Assembly (NCBI GenBank): GCA_003952965.2
Contig: CM025853.1
Span: forward strand, 2,386,271-2,450,270
Reading direction: 5' to 3'
Source: Morella rubra
Lineage: Eukaryota > Streptophyta > Magnoliopsida > Fagales > Myricaceae
Length of the DNA: 64,000 bases
A program made the position numbers and the translations under genes. This document shows positions 12,301 through 24,505 of the stretch, piece by piece (position 1 is the first letter of the stretch; the number at the start of each line of letters is the position of its first letter). The notes beneath the pieces are model-generated. The model worked only from the letters and a program-made list of their open reading frames with translations, did no database searches and was not told the origin of the DNA.

Positions 12301-15300
12301 ACTGAATATAAACTACAAGTGCTTTTTGTTTGCTGTTTGTTGGATAGAATGAAGACGGAGGATGGGGTTTTCATATAGAGGCTAACAGCACAATGTTTGG
12401 CTCTGCTTTGAGCTACGTTGCCTTGAGGATACTTGGAGAGGGACCTGAAGATGGTGAAGACAGAGCTATGGGCAGAGGCCGGACGTGGATCCTTGACCAC
12501 GGTGGTTTAGTGACTATTCCCTCGTGGGGAAAGTTTTGGGTTGCGGTATGAACAATCATTAATCTTTTAGCCGCCAATAATTCTCTTCAACTCTCTACAT
12601 ATGCTGACTAAGATTGCTCTAGTTGTCCAATTCAAGACTCTCCCACTAGGCACTAGGGATCCTATCATGCATGGTAATAGTCGAGTTTCGTGGGAAAACA
12701 AATACAATAACATTTCCCTCGTTTGTATTAGGGACCCAATATCAGTCCATGACCATTATCAGAGGAAAACTCATTCGGTCAAAATTACTCCTCCATCGCC
12801 TTGTTAGCCTGGCAGTCCATGTCCCAGACTCCCAAGCCCATTACAATATAGCAACTAAATTTCTGCACAAAGTTCTGCTAATCCTATCTCCCATGGGCCA
12901 TGGCGTTTTCTTTTTTATCCTGAGGCAATCTTCCAGACTTACTACGAGTCAAATTTATCGGTGTTAAAGTGAAAACTCAAAAACCTGCTTTCATTTACAG
13001 GTACTCGGATTGTATGAGTGGGCAGGCTGCAATCCACTACCCCCAGAGTTGTGGTTTCTTCCTGATAAATGCCCCGTTAATGCAGGTATTGTCACTCTTT
13101 TTCTTTTTTCTTTTTTCTTTTTTCCATGAAAAGGATTGTACGTTCTAGAATAAGTACTATACCTAAAGCACCAGTTAGCTGAGTGATTTAAAAAAAAAAA
13201 GTTAGCTGAGTGATTGTATGTGAAACTAACTGTCTCCATTATATGAAATGCAGGCAAAATATTAAGCTACTGTCGCTTGGTTTACATGCCTATGTCTTAT
13301 TTATATGGGAAGAGGTTTGTTGGTCCAATCACTGGTTTAGTTCTATCACTGAGACAAGAGTTGTATAACGAATCTTACTATCAAATTGACTGGAATAAGG
13401 CTCGAAACACTGTCGCAGAGGTTAGTTGAATCTTACTCCTACCTTTCCTCTGCCTCGCTGCTCAGTAGAAATTTTCACAGATTATCAATAAAATATTCAT
13501 CTCAGATAAATATATTGTGTCTATTCATACTCCCATTTTCATAAACATTTAAGGCTACAGAGAACTTACCCCAAGTGCTAATTTTAGGAGGATATATGCT
13601 ATCCGCATCCCCTCATACAAGATATGCTATGGGGATTTCTTCATCATGTAGCAGAGCCTGTTCTGATGCGTTGGCCTTTTTCAAAGTTGAGAGAGAAAGC
13701 CCTACAAGTTTCAATCGATCTTGTACATTACGAGGACGAGAACAGCAGATACCTATGCATTGGATGTGTAGAAAAGGTCAGTAACTAGTGCCTAAGTTCA
13801 ACCACGGTGAACCATATATAAATCAAACTACTTGTGTTACCCATGCACGAACCAAGTTTGTTAAGGTCAAAGATTATCACAGGTTCTGTGTCTGATGGCC
13901 CGTTGGGTTGAAGATCCCAATTCAGAGGCATACAAGCTTCATCTAGCCAGACTTCCAGACTACTGTTGGGTTGCTGAAGATGGTTTAAAAATTCAGGTAA
14001 AATGGTAATCCCTTGCTTTCTTTTGATTATAGGTCTTTTGTGGAACAAGAACCAAAACTAGAATTAGAAAATCCATGCACATGTCATGAGAGTTTTGATC
14101 CAATTATGTATACTTAAAGCATCTGTTCAAGAGTCGAGCATAGAGAATAGCAAAATCTTGATTCGTTTGAAGTGTACTGAACGACTGCTGCTTTATCTTG
14201 TGCAGAGTTTGGGAAGTCAGACGTGGGATGCAGTTTTTGGTATTCAAGCAATTCTCGCTTGTAATCTAAATGAAGAGTACTGGCCAACTCTTCGAAAAGC
14301 ACATGACTTTTTGAAGGCTTCACAGGTTAGAAGATAAATCTAATACCACCCACATGGCTTTCTCAAAAAAAAAAAAAAATTGTATTTTTGACTAAATTGA
14401 GTCGTTTTCTAGGTCCTAGAAAACCCTTCTGGGGACTTCAAAGCAATGTACAGGCATATAAGCAAAGGAGCATGGACATTCTCTATGGGGGACCATGGTT
14501 GGCAGGTATCTGACTGCACAGCAGAAGGGTTGAAGGTAATGCCTTAACGCAAATGAAAAAGCTGTATACTAGACTCGCTCATTCTTAAGGTGTGTCAACT
14601 GTCAAAGGAAGAACTTGATTTGGCAAACTTCCGCTGTCATATAGGTTGCACTCTTGTTATCGCAAATGCCAACCGACCTAGTTGGGGAAAAGATAGAGAC
14701 AGAGCGGCTTTATGATGCAGTGAATGTCGTTCTTTCTCTACAAGTAAGAATCCAACTTATATGCTCTATAATTTTTCTTTATTTTTTCCTCTGTTTTTGC
14801 CGTCGACCACGCAGCAAAATAAAACGAAACAATCACATATGAGGATACAAGAAATTTACTGGTGCCTTACTGGTGCCTTAAAGGCTTTGGCTTAATAAAT
14901 GACTTTCTTTCGATTGCCAATACAGAGTAGCAATGGCGGTTTTGCGACATGGGAGCCTCAAAGAGCTTTCCGGTGGTTGCATGTAACTTCTGCAACACTT
15001 CCCCCAAACATGTTTGAATATTTTCAAATTTTTGCATATAACTATCTAAGATAAGGGTTCTCCATACCTCTGCCAAGAGATCACTGACATAAACTTCGCA
15101 TCTCTTCCTGCAGAAGTTTAACCCCACGGAGCTTTTTGACGATGTTCTCGTTGAGCGAGAGTACGATAAGATGTCCTTTGCACAACATTACTTGACACAG
15201 TATTGGTCTCATATTTGCTTCATAACATCTAACTTGTCTCTCACCTTATAGGACTGTCGAGTGCACTTCGTCCTCCATTCAGGGTCTAGCTGTCTTTAGA

Positions 15301-18267
15301 AAGTTCCATCCCCAGCACCGAAGGACGGAGATAGATTGTAGCATTTCCAGGGCAATTCAGCACATCCAAAACTTACAAGAACCTGATGGATCATGGTAAT
15401 GGGTTTTCTTTTTATCACACAACATACTCTGGAAGAAATAAGGCTCTAAGCCTTCTAGTTAAAGTGAGTGTTGCTAAACATCGGGATTTACTCAAAGATT
15501 AGAACGTATACAGGTACGGTAATTGGGGGATTTGCTATACCTATGGTACATGGTTTGGAGTTGCGGGACTTGCAGCCTGTGGAAGAAACTGTGGCAATTG
15601 TCCTGCACTGCGCAGAGCTTGTGAATTTTTGCTATCAAAACAACTACCCGATGGAGGATGGGGGGAGAGTTAACTATGGACAATTTTGTTTTAAGTTGAA
15701 TGTGTACTGCTCAAGCACGAGAAAGAAAGGAAGGAAGAAGAAAGAAAAGGTTGGAGAAAAAGGAAATAGAGAACTTAATAAAACTTCTTTGTGAAACAGG
15801 TGTGGACGAATACAATCGGCAACAGAGCAAACGTGGTCCAAACTGCATGGGCTCTATTAGCACTCATTGAGGCAGGCCAGGTCGGTCTCTCTTTTCCCTC
15901 GTTTGACTAACTAGATATACTATGGCTCAAACGGACATTCTACAACAAAAGTGCTCCTCCTAAAAGGGTTGCTACTGTCCCTCCCCTTTTTGAAAAGAAG
16001 ACTAACTAGATGCATTGAATATAGTCAATAAAGTGCTTAAATTATGGTAATTTTGGAGAAGTGGAAGTTTTTAGTAGCTGCTTTAGGCAGTAGGAGCACA
16101 ACCCTTTTGCAGATCCTGACCGGTTTTTTTTTTCTTTGGAATTTAGGCCATGGTAGATCCAACACCAATTCATCGTGGAATGAGGGAATTGATCAATTCA
16201 CAGATGGAAGACGGTGACTTCCCTAAACAGGTAATTCATGTTTGATGTTTACACCAAATCCAACAGATTAAAGTTAAGTTTACGTGTGTTTATCACTTTT
16301 GTACTTCTGTTTTTTCTTCCTTTTTTTTTCACGGAAACCATTTTCCGCATACCAAGCTGTCTCTGCAAGCATTTGTATGACCAGTGGTTATTGGCAAACA
16401 GGAACAAGCAGGAGCATTTTATGTGAACGGAGCACAAACCTATGCATTATATAGAAACACTTTGATATGCTATTGGAGAATATCGTAGGAGAGTTCTGTA
16501 TGCATAAAACCTGAATGCATAAGCAAAGGATTGCATATCGAAGTTCGCCAGACCAAAAGATGGCTGAAAGAGAAGGATCTGTTCACTCAAATAATACACA
16601 TAATACTACTACATCAAAGAGGAGTGTCTTTTTTTTTTTTCTTTCCATTTTACTGTAATTAGATTTGGAATGCTGCAATGTAATTTACCTTTAATTTGTT
16701 CTTTTGTAAGTAAATTTACCTTTAATTTGTTAAATGGAATGGACATAAATCTATTTTGTCTTTGGGTTAAAGAGGTGGTGCATGGCTTTATTTGATGGAT
16801 TAGTGAAGATCATTTCCTAAGTATGATCTTAACCAAATACAAAGCTGACACGGTCGACTATAATTGTAACATTCTAAGCAAACCAGTGCTCTGCCCGACA
16901 GTCGCATAATTTAAGTGATCATCCATTACAATGTCAACCTATTGATAACCAAGGTCATAATAGAAGTTGCAAAAGAACTGGTGTGCCAATTAAGTCTAAA
17001 TCACCAAACATATCAACAAGTTAATTTCAGTCTGTCAAACAGAGAAGAAGTATAATCTTTCTTAAACGCCTAGTACCACGGCCAAGCGTAGGACAAATGG
17101 TCCTTGAGGTGTAATGATTCACATGCCATTCCCATATAGAAAAGGCTACAAGACTATTCATTAAGTTGCCAGAATAAGGTGGTAATAAACAAGGTCTCAT
17201 GAGAGAGCTTCGAAAAACCAGACTTTCAGAAAAAAATTACAACCATCAGTATCATATATTCCTTCACTGTCTATAAAGCACACGGCATGAATACTCAGAA
17301 ATGTAAGACTCACATTACAGACATGGACATTATCTAGACCTGGATCTTGCTGCAACAGCTCCTTAAAGTTGTGCTTCTCTAAATACTTTGATGTCTGCCC
17401 AAAAGCAGGTCTCAAGTATATTTGAAAGAAATCAGGAGCGAGGTAAAGGCATAGAAAGACAAAAGGTTTCTTGCAGAGAATATTGACCATGGAACATTTT
17501 AGATGAACTTAATAAAACTTTCTTTGTGAAACAGGTGTGGACGAATACAATCGGCAACCGAGCAAACGTGGTCCAAACTGCATGGGCTGTATTAGCACTC
17601 ATTGAGGCAGGCCAGGTCAGTCTCTCGTTTTGCTCGTTTGACTAACTAGATCCACTATGACTCAAACTGGACATTCTATAACAAAAGTACTCTTATAATC
17701 ATGCTAAGGAGGGTTACTACGGTGATTGTCCCCTCCCCTTTTTGAAAAGAAAAAGACTAACTAGATGCATTGAATATAGTCAAGAAAGTGCCTAAACTTA
17801 CTAATTGTGGAGAAGTGTAAGTTTTTAGTAACTGCTTCAGGCAGTAGGAGCACAACCCTTGTGCAGATTCTGACGGGTTTTCTTTTTTCTTTGGAATTTA
17901 GGCCATGATAGATCCAATACCAATTCATCGTGGAATGAGGGCATTGATCAATTCACAGATGGAAGACGGTGACTTCCCTCAACAGGTAATTCATGTTTGA
18001 TGTTTACACCAAATCCAACACATTAAAGTTAAGTTTACGCGTGTTTATCATTTTTGTACTTCTGTTTTTTCTTCCTCTTTTTTTTCACGGAAACCATTTC
18101 CCCATACCAAGCTGTCTCTGCAAGCATTTATATGACCAGTGGTTATTGGCAAACAGGAACAAGCAGGAGCATTTTATGTGAACGGAGCACAAACCTATGC
18201 ATTATATAGAAACACTTTCCCGATATGGGCTATTGGAGAATATCGTAGGAGAGTTCTGTATGCATAA
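9350..18267 (+). CDS. Oxidosqualene cyclase OSC1, lupeol/amyrin-synthase type, reading frame broken at exon 15
   Basis: Family role: cyclises 2,3-oxidosqualene to a pentacyclic triterpene alcohol on endoplasmic-reticulum membranes. Exons seen: 9350-9544, 11780-11965, 12111-12200, 12348-12545, 13001-13085, 13254-13420, 13588-13776, 13883-13996, 14206-14325, 14413-14535, 14645-14743, 14926-14982, 15114-15160, 15252-15395, 15514-15670, then 17535-17615, 17902-17985, 18157-18267 (intact second copy of the last three). Most exon lengths equal those of the CAS gene in this window. The start [10 protein letters not shown] is the family start. [12 protein letters not shown] carries the catalytic Asp at residue 482; Gln-Val where CAS has Pro-Ile argues against a sterol cyclase. 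The product-controlling motif reads ILSYCR (residues 254-259). Exon 15 runs to GGWGES and meets TAA at 15671-15673. The usual YLSCQNK and the splice donor are missing, so the frame stops after 657 residues instead of about 760. Probably a recent pseudogene unless the break is an assembly error; exact product unknown. Confidence 0.85.
10435..10631. mobile_element. Tourist-like (PIF/Harbinger) MITE in OSC1 intron 1
   Basis: The ends are inverted repeats: GGGTGTGTTTC on the left and CAAACAGACCC on the right, with inner matching blocks TGTAAAATTTT/AAAATTTT. Both sides are flanked by TTA (10432-10434 and 10632-10634), the 3-bp target duplication usual for PIF/Harbinger MITEs. It is about 197 bp and has no coding capacity. 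Confidence 0.7.
15800..16507 (+). pseudogene. OSC1 terminal exons 16-18, broken first copy
   Basis: Exon 16 (15800-15880, [14 protein letters not shown]...) and exon 17 (16147-16230, [14 protein letters not shown]...) are open and have good splice sites. Exon 18 begins at 16402 with [10 protein letters not shown] but lost several bases after YALYRNT, so the conserved [11 protein letters not shown] end is out of frame and a premature stop follows. The second copy (17535-18267) retains the full ending. Upstream exon 15 cannot join this copy in frame either. Confidence 0.75.
17310..17394 (-). pseudogene. Relic of the last PFD1 exon in duplication copy 1
   Basis: Minus-strand sequence matches the functional PFD1 last exon at 19207-19320 (TSKEYLEK..., ELLQQDPGL) but is 85 bases against 114, with internal losses that remove the QLVEVEN stretch and the LARQI region. 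It is carried passively in the tandem duplication, and nothing suggests it is used. Confidence 0.75.
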
Positions 18268-19530
18268 AACCTGGATGCATAAGCAAAGGATTGCATATCG
18301 AAGTTCGCCAGACCAAACGATGGCTGAAAGAGAAGGATCTGTTCACTCAAATAATACACAGTAATACTACTACATCAAAGAGGAGTGTCTTTTTTTTTTT
18401 CTTTCCATTTTACTGTCAATTAGATTTGGAATGCTGCAATGTAATTTACCTTTAATTTGTTCTTTTGTAAGTAAATTTACCGTTAATTTGTTAAATGGAA
18501 TCGGTCTTTGACATAAAGGGGTTCCTATTTTGCACTTCCTCTCCATATGAGGCTACTTCGTCCCATATGTTAGACGAAAAGAGGTGAATCTTGTCCAACA
18601 GCTAAATGGCTTTAACGAAAAAAAAAAAGAAAAGAAATTTGATGGATTAGTGAAGATCATTTCCTAAGTATGATCTTAACCAAATACAAAGCTGACACGG
18701 TCGACTATAATTGTAACATTCTAAGCAAAACCAGTGCTCTGCCCGACAGTCGCCACAAATACAAATTACATCCTCCATTTAAAATAATTTAAGTGATCAT
18801 CCATTACAATGTCAACCTATTGATAACCAAGGTCATAATAGAAGTTGCAAAAGAACCGGTGTGCCAATTAAGTCTAAATCACCAAACATATCAACAAGTT
18901 AATTTCAGTCTGTCAAACAGAGAAGAAGTATAATCTTTCTTAAACGCCTAGTACCACCGGCCAAGCGTAGGACAAATGGTCCTTGAGGTGTAATGATTCA
19001 CATGCCATTCCCATATAGAAAAGGCTACAAGACTATTCATTAAGTTGCCAGAATAAGGTGGTAATAAACAAGGTCTCATGAGAGAGCTTCGAAAAACCAG
19101 ACTTTCAGAAAAAAATTACAACCATCAGTATCATATATTCCTTCACTGTCTCTTTCTTCTAAAAGGAAAATAAAGCACACGGCATGAATACTCAGAAATG
19201 TAAGACTCACATTACAGACATGGACATTATCTGACGAGCCAGACCTGGATCTTGCTGCAACAGCTCCTTAAAGTTGTTCTCCACCTCCACCAACTGCTTC
19301 TCTAAATATTCCTTTGATGTCTGCCCAAATTGCCAGACTTTTTTTTCAGGTCTCAAGTATATTTGCATTCAAAAGAATGTCGATCAGCTACAGTACTAAA
19401 GCGAGGTAAGCTAGGCATAGCTGAAAAAGTAATGGACAGATTGGCCAAGTTTGGCTAATTCCTAGTTTCTATCGCAGACAGTAACTAATATTGACCATGC
19501 CAAGACCAAAACATGTGACATTTTCCAGCA
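17507..19530. repeat. Tandem duplication at OSC1 3' end, copy 2 (intact exons)
   Basis: Second copy of 15770-17506. It contains open versions of OSC1 exons 16-18 (17535-18267) and the functional last exon of PFD1 (19207-19320, minus strand). The right edge is set where similarity fades after ATTGACCATG, near 19480-19530. Sequence shared with copy 1 is nearly identical apart from gaps, which argues for a young duplication or an assembly effect. Confidence 0.8.
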
Positions 19531-22500
19531 CATCATGTCACCATAAAACTCTTCTCTCTGTTACTCTATTGAATAAATACTCTGGTACTCTGTAAACTCG
19601 GTAAGTTTTTGTACACAGCACTGGGCTTTGTAGTTGATAATGAGTCATTTCAATGTATTACCATTTTCTCCATCCCTTAAAACAATGGAGCAATTCTGCA
19701 GGCTCGTGCAGGGAACACAAGGGGGGGGGGGGGGGCAATCCAATAAAAGGGGAAGCAAGGGCAGCTAGACTGGCGTGCTTGGTAGCTGCTGATTTTGAGG
19801 GCATCCAGATATGTATCGAAGGGGACTGTCTCGAGTTGGTTAACCAGGTGGTCTATGTGGAGGGACAGCCCATCTGGGAGATTGCGGGCGAGGTGGAGAC
19901 CATAAAAAATTTACTCGTAGATCATGCTGAGTGGAGTTTTAGTTGGACCCCTAGAGAGGGGAATTTTGCAGCCCACAATTTGGCTCATTGGTGTAAACAT
20001 CAGAACATTTCTGGGATTATTCATGTGGCTGTATTACCAGAATCGTAACAGGTTGCGACCGTAGGACTCCTTTGAGCCTATCGGTCCAATGAAGTGCTGG
20101 ATGATTGATTAGAAAAAAAAAAATAAATGAATGATCAAATTTGATCTTTTCACATGGAATAGTTTCACACAATAGGCAAAGTGAAATAAATACAATAGCT
20201 TAGAATAAATAAATACAATAATTTATTATTATGAACCTCCAATCCAAATTTGCACACTGAAAGAAAAAAACAGAAAAACAGCAGGACTGGAAAACTAGCA
20301 ATATATTGAAATGAAAATAATATATAAGACAACAACCTACAATACTGTGAGCTAAACCTTCCAGACAGGTTTTATGAAAGACACTTTAGTAGCAGGGACA
20401 GAAGAACTTAGGTCGGAGTTCGCAATTAATTTGTTATTTCTCTGTAAAATGCCTTTGGAAACCTAAATATTTGGCAAAAGATAACAAAGACGAAAACGCA
20501 CAAGAATATGGAGGGGTGAAAAAGCGGGAAGTTAGACAACGGAACAGAAAGAAGAAAATTTTATGCAGGAAAGGGAAAAATTATTTACACACCTGTAATG
20601 AGGCAATTGCAGTTTCACTATCCTTCAGCTTTTGCTCCTGTTCATTCATTAAAATTGACTTGGGCTCTAAAACAAACCTGGAAACCATGTGAGAGCGAGA
20701 GACAAAGAGGGAGGGAAGGAGAGAAAGATCCATCAAAATACATCAAAGCATTTTGGAAACCAGACCATCTACAGAATAGGAAAATGGAAGGATCAAGGGT
20801 TAAACGTCATACTGTTGGGCCAGCCACAATCAAAACGATGAGGTCATAGATATATTTTTTTAACTTCAACCAATTAATTACACAAACAAGTTCGAAATAT
20901 TAATAAACTATGATGACATGTAAAGCTGTTCAAATAAATGTCAAAAATATAGAGTTTGCGATATTCTGAATTCTGCACTGAAATAAATACATCCCTATAG
21001 AACTATATGTATACCAAAAAGCAAATCTGCACACATCTATACTTAGACATATACGGCCTGCAATAATGCCTGTATGAGCCATAAAACAAGGTTCATTATT
21101 TAGTGGAAGTAAGCATCTAATTTGTAGCTTTAACCTTATTACCTCTCACACAGGTGACCTCACCCTATTGATGGCTAAACTATGAAAAAACCTCACCATT
21201 ACACAAGAGGGAAAAAGCAAAAGGCCAAACCTTGTCATTTCTTCAAGTGCCTGCCCGTCTTTTATCCCTTAAGTAATCTTTACAATAAATATTCTCTGAT
21301 TCTAATGAATGTTCACCATATGATTGTCACTAATTTATGCACGAATATGCCTCATAAATAAATATTACATGGCAAAACCTTCCCAAATGCAATGGGTATC
21401 ACGTAACAAAGTTAGAGATCATAGCACAAGTAATAGAAAGTAACAGGTTAGTTTGCCTAATTATATATACAGTAGAACAGTCCCAAGCTTGATCCCAAAG
21501 CCCTATCAACTTTGTGAAGCCTTTTTACCCATCTCCACATGAAAATCAACAAAATTTGGGCACAATGGTGACAGGACCTAGGCCTAGGTGAATTAGGTCA
21601 ATGGCTGCACCTATGTCGGACAACAGCCCAATCCGCTTCTTGAACAAAAATGAACAGAGGGGAAGCAGCTGTTCAACCAGTTTGTCCATCAGATCCGGTC
21701 AGGATTTAAAAACTTGGTGTACCATCTACTATCTGGTAGCCCATAAATGAAGATCTTGTGAACTCAGAAGTTCAAAGAGATATAGAAAACTCACGTTCGT
21801 CCTGCAAAAGAAGGAAAGAAATACATGGTAAATTACAGGTAGGTCGCCCAAACTAGCACGGTAATGAAACCAAAATGCTATTTAGACCAGTCCATAATTC
21901 AAACAAATATCAGACCCTCTTTACAGAAACCTATAGAGATCCAGATTCAATTTCTAGAATGAAGGTATCCTTTTAGTGCTTAGAAACATACAGATACAAA
22001 CAAGCACGACCATTATATGCCATCATTAGCTTATGGCTTTCTCAAATACCTATGGACTTGTAGGTATTTGTATCATCAGCCAATGGTCTCAGCTCCTCCA
22101 ATGTTAGGAAAGCACGCTTCTTTTCTCCCTCCTTGTTTCGCATCTGGTTCTGCACCTGAAAGAAACAATATAACCTATTTCAGTTCAAAGCCTTCTCCTG
22201 CCAAAAAATCAAAACTTACTAAGCGGGCCATGTAGAAGGCAAAACTAGAACAAGGCAAGTAGATAAGAGGAAACCTTTATAAAACTAAAACAACAGAAGA
22301 GAACAGAGCTGGAAGATTACAAATATCCTAAAACTTCATGTAACAATCTAAAGAGAAGCCACAACAAGATGGCCTCATCCAATCAAGGAGCAATCATAAA
22401 AAACAAATTACTTCAATTTACCCACAAAGAGTGCAGCACTACCAAATGTTCCTCATATCTCTACTCCTTTTTGTTCTTTTCAAGAAAGTGCCAATTATTA

Positions 22501-24505
22501 AAAAAAAAAGCGGTAAAAAGACAACCTTCAAACATGAATAGGAACACCAAAAAAGCATTAACGTAAGTCTAACATCTGCTATTTAGAATTCCTAAATTCT
22601 TAACCAGAGAAGTAAAAGTGAAGCAACTAGTTGCAACACTTAGTTTGGAAAGTAATCAGGTAACAACTTCAAACACCAACCGAATTTTATGATTTGTGAG
22701 CTTCTCACTCCATAAGCACCATATAAGGAACAATGGTCCCATCCTCCAGACAATAGTTCCTGTATTCCCTACATGATCTCCTGTTCCAAAAGCCAAAATT
22801 CCAACTACCCCAAAATGAGAGAGAAAAAGAGATCATCCTCTAGCTACCAAGAAGAAGATGATTTACCATCCCTCCCAGCTCTTAAAAATAGGGCATCCTC
22901 CACAATTACCACTTTTTGCTTACTAAGATTATGCATCATTAGAATTTTTGGCAAGGCAAAATGAACTCAAATCTGATTTGGTCTAGCGGGTATACCAGGA
23001 ACTTAGAGTCCAAGAGGAAAATACTATCTGCACTATCCTGCAAAGCAAGAATTAAACCCCTAGAAGCACTGAAAGAGTGAAGTTGTTTACTAGTTTAGTT
23101 TCAAAATCCTTGGAGAGGGAATATACCTTTCAATTAACACCCAGAAGTAAAAACGACCTTCTTACATGGGTTATTTCAGGAAAGGTTACAACTTCTCCCA
23201 GCCCACATCAATGACCAAATATTTATATGGCATCTCAGTTTAAACCATTTCTAAAGGATCAAAAGTCATCATTTAAAGCATTTTTTTCAAAATGAGGATT
23301 GGATTCCTCATCCATTTAGTCAACAGAACTGAATGTCGAATGGTTCTCACTGAGATACATAAGGCTTTAGAATGCCAATGAGCTCTAGTTCAATCAGGAC
23401 CTCTTCCACCAACAAGAAAAAGGTGGAGAATAAGTCATGGCTTTAAGATCCCCTAGTTGCTCATATAACTCACCAGCCAAAAAAGGTAAATTAGGTTTCT
23501 GGATTGAGGATGGTATTTCAAAAATCTGGAAGACAACAAAGGTAGAATTTATAATCCCAAGGCCATCAAAACAACACTAACATTCATTTTTTCTTCCCCT
23601 CATAGGGGAAACAAAGATATTTCAAGAATGAGGCAATTCCAATAAGTATCCTTTATTTTAAGACATAATCATTATTATACTACTCTTATTTGCCGATACA
23701 GTCTCTGTGGTATTCACTTTTAACAAATCGGTCCCTGTGATACATTTTTCAGATATATAAGTCCACCAGTCCACTAATAGGAACGAAATCCAAGATAGGC
23801 TATCTGACCCCAAAAATAGACATCTCAAACCAGACATCGTGTCGGTCTTCGTTAATCAGCTAACATTTGGTGAACAAAAGGACTCGTATATCTGAAAAAT
23901 AGACCATGGACTGATCTGCTCAAAGTTGTAACCCATGATTGATTTGTTAAAAGTCAATACCACAGTAGCAGTAATTAAGCCTTATACTAATGACAAATAA
24001 AACCAACTAGCAACAGGTGAAACTGCCAATAATTCAGAAAAGGCTACACGATCAAGGAAGGAAAAGCGGAACTATATCTATTGTTACTCGCTTGAATTGT
24101 TTTTTGCTTGTTTATGTGCTTGCAACTAGTTCCACAAATCCCAACAGCTAAAATGAAAGGAAACGAACGTAGGATCAATGCGGAACATTGAAAAAAAAAA
24201 GGCAAGTCCAACAAAATGACGAAAGACCGAATTCAAAGCCAGCATCAAATTCATAATACCATGATTTAACATGAAAGAGAGAGAGTGCAAATCAAAGTAT
24301 GTTATCTTAAGCCTGACCTGCTTCAGTTTTGCAGTGATCTCAATCATGCGACCTTGATTCTCTAGAAAAGCCTACGATTCCCAAAAGAACCCGTTAGAAA
24401 TTCCTTTAGTCAATGATGCTAAGGGCGCGTATGGTTGCTGGAAAAATTAGAACGAAGATGAAGAGAAGTTCCAAAACTTACAGCTCTGTTAGCTTCGTCG
24501 GCCAT
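19207..24505 (-). CDS. PFD1: Prefoldin subunit 1
   Basis: A subunit of the hexameric prefoldin co-chaperone, which hands unfolded tubulin and actin to the CCT chaperonin in the cytosol. Exons (transcript order): 24482-24505, 24318-24371, 22050-22155, 21795-21801, 20593-20677, 19207-19320. The joined product is about 129 residues, the usual length. It starts MADEANRAAFLENQGRMIE, contains KKRAFLTLEELRPL and YKSIGRTFVLEPK, and ends RQIMSMSVM. The helical ends are the coiled-coil tentacles of the beta-type prefoldin fold. A 7-base exon (GACGAAC, flanked by AG and GT) is required to encode GRT and keep frame between KSI and FVLEP. The gene is convergent with OSC1 and divergent from the kinase gene (903 bases between start codons). 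Intron 2 holds a fold-back MITE and the last intron a LINE fragment. All junctions are in frame; looks functional. Confidence 0.92.
19690..20116 (+). mobile_element. LINE (L1-type) 3' fragment with RNase H-like remnant
   Basis: An open frame here contains GEARAARLACLVAADFEG, the IEGDCLELVNQV segment and WTPREGNFAAHNLAHW. This is the pattern of the RNase H-like (RVT_3) domain at the end of plant L1-type LINE polyproteins. A poly(A) run follows at about 20113 after a short 3' tail. A G-run of about 14 bases sits at its 5' side (19721-19734). It is 5'-truncated and lies in the last PFD1 intron, antisense to that gene. It could also be related to stand-alone RNase H-like host genes, but the poly(A) tail favours a LINE. 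Confidence 0.65.
21795..21801 (-). other. PFD1: 7-nt micro-exon of PFD1
   Basis: On the minus strand TTTTGCAG|GACGAAC|GTGAGT gives a strong acceptor and donor around only seven bases. Joined to ATA G (end of exon 3) and G TTT GTT (start of exon 5) it reads I-G-R-T-F-V, exactly the conserved prefoldin 1 sequence. Without it the next codons run into a stop. No other GNAGAAC-like micro-exon was noticed in this intron. Confidence 0.8.
23705..23965. mobile_element. Fold-back MITE in PFD1 intron 2
   Basis: The ends are long inverted repeats: CTGTGGTATTCACTTTTAAC at the left and TTAAAAGTCAATACCACAG at the right. The interior (including CTAATAGGAACG and GGCTATCTGACCCC) matches the elements at 43257-43550 and 46017-46360. 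It has no coding capacity. Confidence 0.65.

Larger units (their letters stand above)
15770..17506. repeat. Tandem duplication at OSC1 3' end, copy 1 (deletion-rich)
   Basis: The segment from GAACTTAATAAAAC to about 17506 is repeated at 17507-19530. It holds OSC1 exons 16-18 on the plus strand and a relic of the last PFD1 exon on the minus strand. Compared with copy 2 it lacks many short stretches, for example in the OSC1 terminal exon, at the PFD1 exon and around 17265 and 17420. It is about 1.74 kb against about 2.0 kb for copy 2. Confidence 0.85.

Noticed and set aside
15468-15794. Open frame overlapping OSC1 exon 15
   Set aside because: It is the alternative frame of the exon running into the intron; the conserved [10 protein letters not shown] reading is in another frame.
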